The notes under the pieces were generated by a model. It worked only from the letters and a program-made list of their open reading frames with translations, did not search any database and had not been told where the DNA came from. The position numbers and the translations under genes are program-made. Positions 7,758 through 13,762 of a stretch of DNA of 14,183 nucleotides are shown here, in pieces. This DNA comes from Chloroflexi bacterium UBA6019 (GTDB lineage Bacteria > Chloroflexota > Dormibacteria > Dormibacterales > Dormibacteraceae), in assembly GCA_002427995.1 (NCBI GenBank), contig DIZV01000173.1:1-14183 (forward strand). The letters run 5' to 3'. The stretch's first letter is position 1, and each line of letters starts with the position of its first letter.

Positions 7758-9262
7758 ACGACCAGCTCAGCCTCGATCCGGGCGAGCTCCTCGGCGGTTC
7801 CCTGGACGCGAGGGCCGGTGAACCAGTTCCTCGCCGAGAGCAACCACCAGGCACCGGTCCCGATCAGGACCACGCCGACCGCGACGATGGCGTAGTTGAA
7901 GTTGAGGGCGGTGATCGGCGCGGCCTGCGGCAGCACGAAGAGGATGGCGATGAAGGCGATCCAGATCACCGCGATGGTGCCGATCGGCCGGCTCCAGCGG
8001 CCGAGGTGCCAGGGCCCGCGCTGGAAGCTGTCGCCGGCCCGGAGCCGGAGCAGGATCGGGATGCCGTAGGCGATGTAGAGGCCGATGACGGCGATCGACG
8101 TCACGGCCGCGTAGGCGGTGTAGCTCCAGAGGTAGGGCAGGCCGAGGAGGAAGGCCCCGACGGTTGCGAACCAGATCGAGTTGGTCGGGGTCCGGGTGCG
8201 GGGGTTGATGCGATGCCAGAACCGGGAGCCGGGGATGGCGTTGTCGCGCGAGAAGGCGTAGATCATCCGCGAGTTGGCGGTGACCGAGGACATGCCGCAG
8301 TAGAACTGGGCGCCGACGACGATGATCATCAGGAAGACCGCCCAGTTGTGGCCGAGGGCGTCCACGAAGATCGCCGCCGGGGGCACAACGGCGACCGCCT
8401 CCTTGGCGTAGTCGCCGATCGCCTGCGTCATGCCGATCAGGAGCAGCCAGCCGGCGAAGAGAGAGACGACGATCGACAGCACGATGCCGCGCGGGCCGGC
8501 GATCGCCGGGTTGCGCGTCTCCTCGGTCATGTGGGCGGACGCGTCATAGCCGGTGAAGGTGTACTGCGCCAGCAGGAGGCCGATGAAGAAGACGTAGATG
8601 GGGATGCCGATCCCGGTGTTGTTGACGAACTTGGTGAACACGAAGGAAGCCGACTGGTGGTGGCTGGGGAGGAGGAAGAGGAGGCCGACGATGATGGCGA
8701 CGCCGGCCAGGTGCCACCAGACCGAGACGTCGTTGAGGAGGGCCACCAGCCGGACACCGAAGGTGTTGAGGAGGCCGTGCAGGAAGAGCACGATGGCGTA
8801 GATCAGGATCACCCAGGGCGGGTCGGTCGGGTAGTTGAAGGTCAGGTTGAAGAGCGCGGTGGCGAAGAAGGCGAGGCCGAAGTCGATGCCGGCCGTGACC
8901 GCCACCTGACCGAGGAGGTTGAACCAGCCGGTGAACCAGCTCCAGGCGGCCGAGTTTTTGCCGCCCAGCTTGGCCGCCCAGTAGTAGAGGCCGCCGGCGG
9001 TGGGGTAGCTGGAGCAGACCTCTGCCATGGCCAGGCCGACCAGCGTGACCATGATGCCGACCAGCGGCCAGCCGATCGTCATGGCGACCGGGCCGCCGGT
9101 GTTCATGCCGTAGCCGTAGAGCGTCAGGCAGCCGGAGAGGATCGAGATGATCGTGAAGGAGACGGCGAAGTTGGAAAAGGTGCTCATCCGGCGCAGGAGC
9201 TCCTGCGCATAGCCCATCTGGTGGAGGGCTTCGACGTCCGTGTCGCGGGTCTGGACGCTCAT
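7754..9262 (-). CDS. APC-superfamily amino acid/amine permease
   Basis: Integral membrane transporter, 502 residues, with about 12 hydrophobic segments and family-typical length. The N-terminal part has LRRMSTFSNFAVSFTIIS, then GLAMAEVCSSYPTAGGLYYW, a signature of the amino acid-choline transporter branch of the APC superfamily; FTGYDASAHMTEET in the middle is also characteristic. The frame stays open to 9478, but ATG 9262 is chosen because a perfect AGGAGG lies 8 bases before it and the segment beyond reads as non-membrane, low-complexity sequence. First gene of the minus-strand operon and divergent from the RpiR regulator, so it probably imports the amine or amino acid the operon uses. The stop overlaps the CTG of the amidotransferase (CTGA, 7754-7757). 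The exact substrate cannot be read from sequence. Confidence 0.93.
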   Translation of the reverse strand: MSVQTRDTDVEALHQMGYAQELLRRMSTFSNFAVSFTIISILSGCLTLYGYGMNTGGPVAMTIGWPLVGIMVTLVGLAMAEVCSSYPTAGGLYYWAAKLGGKNSAAWSWFTGWFNLLGQVAVTAGIDFGLAFFATALFNLTFNYPTDPPWVILIYAIVLFLHGLLNTFGVRLVALLNDVSVWWHLAGVAIIVGLLFLLPSHHQSASFVFTKFVNNTGIGIPIYVFFIGLLLAQYTFTGYDASAHMTEETRNPAIAGPRGIVLSIVVSLFAGWLLLIGMTQAIGDYAKEAVAVVPPAAIFVDALGHNWAVFLMIIVVGAQFYCGMSSVTANSRMIYAFSRDNAIPGSRFWHRINPRTRTPTNSIWFATVGAFLLGLPYLWSYTAYAAVTSIAVIGLYIAYGIPILLRLRAGDSFQRGPWHLGRWSRPIGTIAVIWIAFIAILFVLPQAAPITALNFNYAIVAVGVVLIGTGAWWLLSARNWFTGPRVQGTAEELARIEAELVV

Positions 9263-9270
9263 TGCACTGT

Positions 9271-9276
9271 CCTCCT
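9271..9276 (-). promoter_or_regulatory. Shine-Dalgarno AGGAGG of the permease gene
   Basis: Plus-strand CCTCCT reads AGGAGG on the minus strand, 8 bases before ATG 9262. It decides the permease start against the upstream open frame and marks the operon's first gene as the one with strong independent initiation. The downstream genes rely mostly on overlapping junctions. Confidence 0.85.
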
Positions 9277-9287
9277 GAATTGCCGCG

Positions 9288-9322
9288 CCGTTCTGGACGC
9301 AGTCCCCCCGGGCCCGGAACGG
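9288..9322. promoter_or_regulatory. Candidate operator: imperfect inverted repeat between permease and RpiR regulator
   Basis: CCGTTCTGG at 9288-9296 and CCGGAACGG at 9314-9322 are inverted copies with one mismatch in nine and 17 bases between them. A further CCGTT occurs at 9343-9347, next to the regulator start. The gap also holds the perfect 10-bp palindrome CCGGGCCCGG (9308-9317), which overlaps the right arm. This is the only intergenic space shared by the divergent regulator and operon, so an RpiR-type binding site is a natural reading. GC-rich DNA yields such repeats by chance, and I see no convincing -10/-35 pair for the permease. Confidence 0.35.
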
Positions 9323-9350
9323 GCTTGCGGGGAAGCTAGCAGCCGTTAGG

Positions 9351-10292
9351 ATGGCTGTCAAGAACGTGCCGAAAGAGGCTCGCATCGGCAATCCTGTAAC
9401 AAACGACACCGCCGCTGGCGCACCCGTCGGGGAGCTCGTCCGGAGCCGATCGGCGAGCCTCAGCCCAGCCGAGCGCAAGCTCGCGCGAGTCCTCCTCGCC
9501 TCCTACCCGATCGCCGGCCTCGAGAGCGTGGCGCGCTTCGCCGGTCGCGCCGGCGTCAGCCCGCCGACGGTCACCCGCTTCATCGGCAAGCTCGGCTTCC
9601 GGGGCTACCCCCAGTTCCAGGAGGTGCTCCGCGGTGAGGTCCAGGAGCGCCTCAGCTCGCCCCTCGTCCGCTATCGCGACGAGCGGCGGCGGCGGCGCTC
9701 GGACTCCGTCCTGGCCGACGCTCTGGAGGTCGCCCGCGCCAACCTCCAGGAGACACTCGAGCTCCTCTCGCAGCGAGACTTCGAGGAGGTCGTGGACCTG
9801 CTCTCAGACCCCCGCCGGCGGGTGCTCGTCATCGGCGGGAGGGTCAGCGGCCAGCTCGCCCGCTACCTGGGGGGCCAGCTGCACCTCCTCCGGCCCGGAA
9901 TCAGCCTCTTTGACGCCGAACGGAGCACGCCCGCCGAGGCGCTCGTCGACCTCCGCCGCGGCGACCTGCTGCTGGTCTTCGACTATCGCCGCTACCAGGC
10001 CGACACGATCGAGATCTCCCGGCTCGCCGCCGCCCAGGGCTGCGCGGTCGTCCTCTTCACCGATCCCTGGCTCTCGCCGGCGTCGAAGTGGGCCAGCCAG
10101 GTCCTCGTGACCAGCGTGGAAACGGTCGGGCCGTTCGATTCCCTGGTCGCGGCGACCGCGGCGGTGGAGGCGCTGGTCGCGGCGCTGGTCGTCCGCCTCG
10201 GCCAGCGGGCTCACGGTCGAATGCAGCGCCTGGAGGCACTCCGGGCGGGGGCGGTGCTGGCCGAGCCGGAGCTGTCGAGCGGGGGCCCCTAG
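9351..10292 (+). CDS. RpiR/MurR-family transcriptional regulator (HTH + SIS)
   Basis: DNA-binding regulator, 313 residues. The N-terminal RpiR helix-turn-helix covers roughly residues 25-100 (LSPAERKLARVLLASYP, then AGVSPPTVTRFIGKLGFRGYPQF, which is highly typical). The C-terminal sugar-isomerase-like SIS domain covers roughly 130-290 (RVLVIGGRVSGQLARYL, DLLLVFDYRRY, GCAVVLFTDPW). Family members usually sense phosphosugars or other small ligands through SIS. Start ATG 9351 is taken as the first in-frame start; GTG 9366 is possible and neither has a good Shine-Dalgarno. It is divergent from the amine operon, separated by 88 bp from the permease ATG, and lies 12 bp before threonine dehydratase. 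Likely targets are therefore the permease operon, its own transcript with the dehydratase, or both. The effector is unknown, and activator versus repressor cannot be told. Confidence 0.9.
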   Translation: MAVKNVPKEARIGNPVTNDTAAGAPVGELVRSRSASLSPAERKLARVLLASYPIAGLESVARFAGRAGVSPPTVTRFIGKLGFRGYPQFQEVLRGEVQERLSSPLVRYRDERRRRRSDSVLADALEVARANLQETLELLSQRDFEEVVDLLSDPRRRVLVIGGRVSGQLARYLGGQLHLLRPGISLFDAERSTPAEALVDLRRGDLLLVFDYRRYQADTIEISRLAAAQGCAVVLFTDPWLSPASKWASQVLVTSVETVGPFDSLVAATAAVEALVAALVVRLGQRAHGRMQRLEALRAGAVLAEPELSSGGP

Positions 10293-10304
10293 AGTGTTCA
10301 CCTC

Positions 10305-11555
10305 GTGATCACCAGCGACCTTCGGCAGGCGATCGTCGAGGCGGCGGAGAGGATCCGCCCGGTCGTCACTCGCCCGCCCCTGCAGCGCTCGAACCGGCTC
10401 TCGAAGCGGTACGGAGCCAACCTGCTGCTGAAGCGGGAGGACCTGCAGGAGGTCCGCTCCTTCAAGATCCGGGGCGCCTACAACAAGATGGCGGCGCTGT
10501 CTGCACCGGAGCGGGAGCGCGGCGTCGTCTGCGCCAGCGCCGGCAACCACGCCCAGGGCGTCGCCTTCGCCTGCGCCGCGCTCGGCATCCGGGCGACGAT
10601 TTTCATGCCCGAGATCACGCCGACCCAGAAGATCGATCGAGTCAAGCACTTTGGGGGCGACTTCGTCGACGTGCGCCTGGTCGGCGACTCCTACGACGAC
10701 TCGAGCCAGGCCGCCGGGGCGTACTGCGCTGAGAAGTCGGCCGTCTTCGTCCATCCCTTCGACGACCTGCTGACGATCGCCGGTCAGGGCACGATCGGCC
10801 GGGAGCTGGCTGAAGAGGTCGGAGCGGAGTTGGATGTCGTGGTCGCCGGGATCGGCGGCGGCGGGCTGATCTCCGGTGTCGCAGCGGCGCTGAAAGCCGT
10901 CAAGCCCGCGGTCCGCGTCATCGGCGCGGAACCGACCGGGTCTCCCTCGATGCACGAATCGATCCGGCAGGGGCGTGTCGTCACCCTGGATCGGGTCGAC
11001 ACCTTCGTCGACGGCGCCGCGGTGAAGCGGGTCGGAGACCTGACGTTCGACATCTGCCGCCGCCTGCTGGAGAGGGTCGTGCTGGTGCCCGAGGGCAAGG
11101 TCTGCACGACCGTCATCGAGCTCTACCAGAACGAGGGGATCATCGCCGAGCCCGCCGGCGCCCTCGCCGTCGCAGCCCTTGACGAGATCGCCGACGAGAT
11201 CCGGGGCCGGACCGTGGTCTGCATCCTGAGCGGGGGGAACAACGACATCCTCCGCTATCCCGAGATCATGGAGCGGAGCCTTGTCCACCAGGGCCGCAAG
11301 CACTACTTCATCGTTGAGTTCGCCCAGAAGCCGGGCCAGCTTCGCCAGTTCGTCGACCGCGCCCTGGGGCCGACCGACGACATCGTCCGCTTCGAGTACA
11401 TGAAGAAGACCAACAAGGAGCGCGGCGCGGCGCTGGTCGGGATCGAGCTCAAGAGCCGGGCCGACCTCGAGCCCCTGCTCCGCCGGATGGCCGAGATCCA
11501 GCTCAACTGCCGCCCGCTGGAGTCGGAGGAGCTCCTCTACGAGTACCTGATCTGA
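10305..11555 (+). CDS. ilvA: Threonine dehydratase (threonine ammonia-lyase) with C-terminal ACT-like domain
   Basis: PLP enzyme of fold type II, 416 residues, converting threonine to 2-oxobutanoate plus ammonia, the entry to isoleucine synthesis. The PLP lysine is Lys54 in RSFKIRGAYNK; SAGNHAQGVA and the phosphate-binding GGGGLISG (185-190 region) are clear, and SGGNND closes the catalytic domain. Residues from about 330 (KHYFIVEFAQKPGQLRQF, LGPTDDIVRFEYMKK, GAALVGIEL) match the single ACT-like regulatory tail of the Bacillus/Corynebacterium biosynthetic type rather than the catabolic TdcB form. GTG 10305 lies 12 bp after the RpiR stop, with only a weak AGAG upstream, so co-transcription with the regulator is likely. 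A 2-oxobutanoate or ammonia-releasing role alongside amine use is possible but not shown. Confidence 0.93.
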   Translation: MITSDLRQAIVEAAERIRPVVTRPPLQRSNRLSKRYGANLLLKREDLQEVRSFKIRGAYNKMAALSAPERERGVVCASAGNHAQGVAFACAALGIRATIFMPEITPTQKIDRVKHFGGDFVDVRLVGDSYDDSSQAAGAYCAEKSAVFVHPFDDLLTIAGQGTIGRELAEEVGAELDVVVAGIGGGGLISGVAAALKAVKPAVRVIGAEPTGSPSMHESIRQGRVVTLDRVDTFVDGAAVKRVGDLTFDICRRLLERVVLVPEGKVCTTVIELYQNEGIIAEPAGALAVAALDEIADEIRGRTVVCILSGGNNDILRYPEIMERSLVHQGRKHYFIVEFAQKPGQLRQFVDRALGPTDDIVRFEYMKKTNKERGAALVGIELKSRADLEPLLRRMAEIQLNCRPLESEELLYEYLI

Positions 11556-11579
11556 GGGTCGAGAGCTGGTTCAACGGCA

Positions 11580-12227
11580 CTAGGAGGCCGACGCCGCCTT
11601 GGCCCTGCTCCGGGCGAGCTCCTCGGCCTCCGCTTCCTCGCCCAGCTTGCGGCCGTACCACCAGCCGGCGGCGAGCAGCAGCACGACCAGGATCGCCAGC
11701 GGGATGCCGATCGGGCCCAGGTAGCGGCCAACGACCTCGTAGTGCTGACCCAGCTTCAGACCCGCATAGGCGAGCCCGAAGTTCCAGGGGATCGCGCCCA
11801 GGAGGGTGGCCACGATGAAGAGCGGCAGGCGGACCGTGGAGAGGCCCGCCGGAAAGGAGATGTAGGTGCGGATGATCGGCAGCAGCCGGCCGACGAAGAC
11901 GGCCCAGACGCCGAAGCGGTCGAAGAAGCGATGAGCCAGCAGGAGGTGGCCGCGGCTGAGGCCCATCCATTTCCCCGCCCGGCTGAGGATGAAGCGCTCG
12001 CCGTACCACCGGGTCAGCAGGTACGCGACCAGAGACCCCGCCAGGTTGCCGAGGCTGGCCGCGGCGACGACCCCGATGAAGGGCAGCTTGTTCTGAGCCG
12101 CCAGCGCGCCGCCGAGCGGTACCACGATCTCGCTCGAGATCGGTAGCCCGGCGCTTTCGCCGGCCATCGTCACGAAGATCGCGATCAGTCCGCCCTGGGC
12201 AATCAGCTGAATCAGCCAGCTAGACAC
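11580..12227 (-). CDS. DedA-family membrane protein
   Basis: Polytopic inner-membrane protein of the DedA/VTT family, 215 residues. The family is linked to undecaprenyl-phosphate or phospholipid translocation and to membrane-potential homeostasis. Seen: GESAGLPISSEIVVPLGGALAA with the membrane-embedded acidic residues Glu24 and Glu33; the signature FFDRFGVWAVFVGRLLPIIRT (100-121) with Arg114 and Arg120; and PAGLS. About four to five hydrophobic segments are followed by a charged Glu/Ala/Arg tail (195-215), likely cytosolic. GTG 12227 is the only sensible start: the ATG at 12233 is followed at once by TGA. A TAGAAT -10-like box sits 6 bases before it, which could make the mRNA leaderless. It converges on ilvA with 24 bp between stops. 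Substrate unassigned. Confidence 0.9.
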   Translation of the reverse strand: MSSWLIQLIAQGGLIAIFVTMAGESAGLPISSEIVVPLGGALAAQNKLPFIGVVAAASLGNLAGSLVAYLLTRWYGERFILSRAGKWMGLSRGHLLLAHRFFDRFGVWAVFVGRLLPIIRTYISFPAGLSTVRLPLFIVATLLGAIPWNFGLAYAGLKLGQHYEVVGRYLGPIGIPLAILVVLLLAAGWWYGRKLGEEAEAEELARSRAKAASAS

Positions 12228-12233
12228 TCACAT

Positions 12234-12239
12234 ATTCTA
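12234..12239 (-). promoter_or_regulatory. Candidate -10 box (TAGAAT) for a leaderless DedA transcript
   Basis: Minus-strand TAGAAT matches TATAAT at five of six positions. It ends 6 bases before GTG 12227, so a normal start site would fall on or next to the start codon. There is no Shine-Dalgarno in front of the GTG and no clear -35 box. Suggestive only. Confidence 0.35.
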
Positions 12240-12277
12240 CTAAACGGGCTGCTGTTTTTGCCTGGCGGGATTCTGCC

Positions 12278-12496
12278 TCAGCTCTCCGAGCGGTACTTGA
12301 AGGAAACGTTCAGGCGCGCCCGATAACCGGTCACCTTGCCCTTGTCGATCGTCACGTCGAGCTTGACGACCTCGGCGATCCGGAGGTCCTCGAGGGTGCG
12401 CGCCGCGGTTTCGATCGCGTTCTGGGCGGCGTCCTCCCAGCTCTTGGAGCTCACGCCGATGAGCTCGGTCACTCGATACACGCTGTTGTCGGCCAT
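12278..12496 (-). CDS. Dodecin family protein (calcium-dodecin/Rv0379-like)
   Basis: Small beta-alpha-beta-beta protein, 72 residues, the normal dodecin size; the family assembles into hollow dodecamers. Seen: VYRVTELIGVSSKSWEDAA, then a helix, then DLRIAEVVKLDV, and KGKVTGYRARLNVSFKY. In flavin-storing dodecins the segment after the helix carries a tryptophan (LRWFEV type) that stacks on the isoalloxazine ring. Here that position is Ile40 in LRIAEV, as in the M. tuberculosis Rv0379 calcium-dodecin type recalled from literature. Flavin binding is therefore doubtful. ATG 12496 is chosen over an upstream GTG-type extension to 12547 because AGGAGG lies 7 bases before it and MADNSVYRV is the family's N terminus. 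It is divergent from the HtrA-like protease and upstream of DedA on the same strand with a 50-bp gap. Confidence 0.92.
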   Translation of the reverse strand: MADNSVYRVTELIGVSSKSWEDAAQNAIETAARTLEDLRIAEVVKLDVTIDKGKVTGYRARLNVSFKYRSES

Positions 12497-12503
12497 TGGG
12501 CTT

Positions 12504-12509
12504 CCTCCT
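12504..12509 (-). promoter_or_regulatory. Shine-Dalgarno AGGAGG of dodecin
   Basis: Plus-strand CCTCCT reads AGGAGG on the minus strand, 7 bases before ATG 12496. It fixes the dodecin start and rules out the 17-residue longer reading. Confidence 0.85.
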
Positions 12510-12576
12510 GCGAATGGGAGAGGCGGCTGCGCTTTCGATTGTCTCACGCGCTGATTCCGGCAACCTCAGGGGTCCA

Positions 12577-12592
12577 CCGGCGGGTCCGCCGG
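12577..12592. promoter_or_regulatory. Perfect dyad in the dodecin/HtrA divergent region
   Basis: CCGGCGG and CCGCCGG are exact inverted copies separated by GT, giving a 16-bp dyad about midway between the dodecin ATG and the protease ATG. It could be an operator for one or both genes. No T-run follows on the plus strand, and its position upstream of two divergent starts argues against a terminator. The role is inferred from position only; short GC palindromes are common at this composition. Confidence 0.35.
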
Positions 12593-12638
12593 CTTAATCC
12601 TTCCTTCAGGACGCCTCCGCAGACTCGGTCCAGGCAAT

Positions 12639-13730
12639 ATGAACCGACCACTCCGGGGCACCCTGCTGATCCTCCCTCTGCTCCTGCTCGCCGCCTGTGC
12701 GGCGCCCGCCGTCCGAGTCGAGACCTCGACCGGTACGACTCAGGCGGCCGCGCCCCACGCCGTCGGGAAGGCGGCCTCGATCCCCCTCCCGGCGGAATCC
12801 TCCGGCTCGGCGACCGGGTCGGGCGCGCTGGCCCAGTTCCAGGGCACCCTGGAGAGCATCGCCTCGGCGCTGGCCCCGTCGATCGTGCAGATTGAGACGA
12901 GCCAGGGGCTGGGCTCCGGAATCGTCTACGACGCCGCGGGTGACATCGTCACCAACGCCCACGTCGTCGACGGCGCCTCCTCCTACACGGTCAAGACCTC
13001 TGACGGGAGGACCTTCACCGCGACGCTGGCCGGTACCTACGCCGGGAACGACCTGGCGGTGGTCCACGCCAGCGGGACGAGCGGACTCAAGCCGGCCCGG
13101 TTCGCCGACTCCTCGCAGGTCCAGGTGGGGGAGGTGGTGCTGGCCATCGGTAGCCCCTTCGGCCTCTCCGGAACGGTGACTGAGGGCATCGTCAGCGCGA
13201 CCGGGCGGACCCAGTCGGAGGGCAACGGCGTCACTTTGACGGACCTTGTCCAGACCAGCGCGCCGATCAACCCCGGCAACTCGGGCGGCGCGCTGGTCGA
13301 CATCGCGGGAGAGGTCATCGGCATCCCGACCCTTTCCGGGTCCGACAGCCAGGGGCGCAACCCAGCCTCGGCCGGGATCGGCTTCGCCATCCCCTCCAAC
13401 CAGGTCGTCAGCGCCGCCCGGCAGCTGGTGGCCACCGGCTCGGTGACGCACTCCAACCGCGCCTATCTCGGAATCTCGACCCGTGACGATGCCACCGCGG
13501 GTGTGGACGTCGTCTCGGTCGTGTCCGGCGGGCCCGCCGCCAAGGCCGGGTTCCAGGCCGGTTGGGTAATCAGCGCGATCGGCGGCCATCCGGTGGCCGA
13601 CAGCAACGGGCTGACGCAGCTGCTCACCGGCTATGCGCCGGGCGACACCGTGACGATCACCGTACAGCTCCCCGACGGTTCAGGCCGGGGCGTTTCGGTG
13701 ATTCTCGGCGAGCGGCCGACCCGGCCCTGA
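12639..13730 (+). CDS. HtrA/DegP-like serine protease lipoprotein (trypsin-like + PDZ)
   Basis: Exported S1C-type quality-control protease, 363 residues. The N terminus is a lipoprotein signal: positive MNRPLR, a leucine-rich core, then the lipobox LAAC with Cys20, so it should be lipid-anchored on the outer face of the membrane. A Ser/Thr/Ala-rich linker runs to about 65. The protease domain spans about 70-265 with a complete triad: His108 in TNAHVV, Asp138 in GNDLAVV, Ser215 in NPGNSGG. One PDZ domain follows (about 275-355; YLGIS, then PAAKAGFQAGWVISAIGG). The usual HtrA transmembrane anchor is replaced by the lipid anchor. ATG 12639 is supported by the signal peptide beginning right there; only a weak AGG precedes it. 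Divergent from dodecin; the downstream gene begins 32 bp after the stop. The substrate is unknown. Confidence 0.93.
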   Translation: MNRPLRGTLLILPLLLLAACAAPAVRVETSTGTTQAAAPHAVGKAASIPLPAESSGSATGSGALAQFQGTLESIASALAPSIVQIETSQGLGSGIVYDAAGDIVTNAHVVDGASSYTVKTSDGRTFTATLAGTYAGNDLAVVHASGTSGLKPARFADSSQVQVGEVVLAIGSPFGLSGTVTEGIVSATGRTQSEGNGVTLTDLVQTSAPINPGNSGGALVDIAGEVIGIPTLSGSDSQGRNPASAGIGFAIPSNQVVSAARQLVATGSVTHSNRAYLGISTRDDATAGVDVVSVVSGGPAAKAGFQAGWVISAIGGHPVADSNGLTQLLTGYAPGDTVTITVQLPDGSGRGVSVILGERPTRP

Positions 13731-13762
13731 ACCCGGTCGGCCGATGAGCGACACTGCGGCCG

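Noticed and set aside
8006..9349. Long plus-strand open frame opposite the permease (447 codons)
   Set aside because: Low-complexity Asp/Glu/Gly/Val/Arg translation, the mirror of a membrane protein; not a gene.
9325..9352. TTGCGG ... TTAGGAT as a promoter for the RpiR regulator
   Set aside because: Spacing is about 15-16 bases and the -10 would overlap the chosen ATG; the match is weak in GC-rich sequence.
9263..9478. N-terminal extension of the permease to 9478
   Set aside because: It overlaps the regulator gene and lacks membrane character, and a perfect AGGAGG marks ATG 9262.
9804..11303. Minus-strand open frame opposite the regulator and threonine dehydratase
   Set aside because: Crosses two well-supported plus-strand genes and has no family signature.
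13738..13762. Two CGGCCG hexamers after the protease as a terminator stem
   Set aside because: Each hexamer is self-complementary and common at this GC content, with no T-tract after them.
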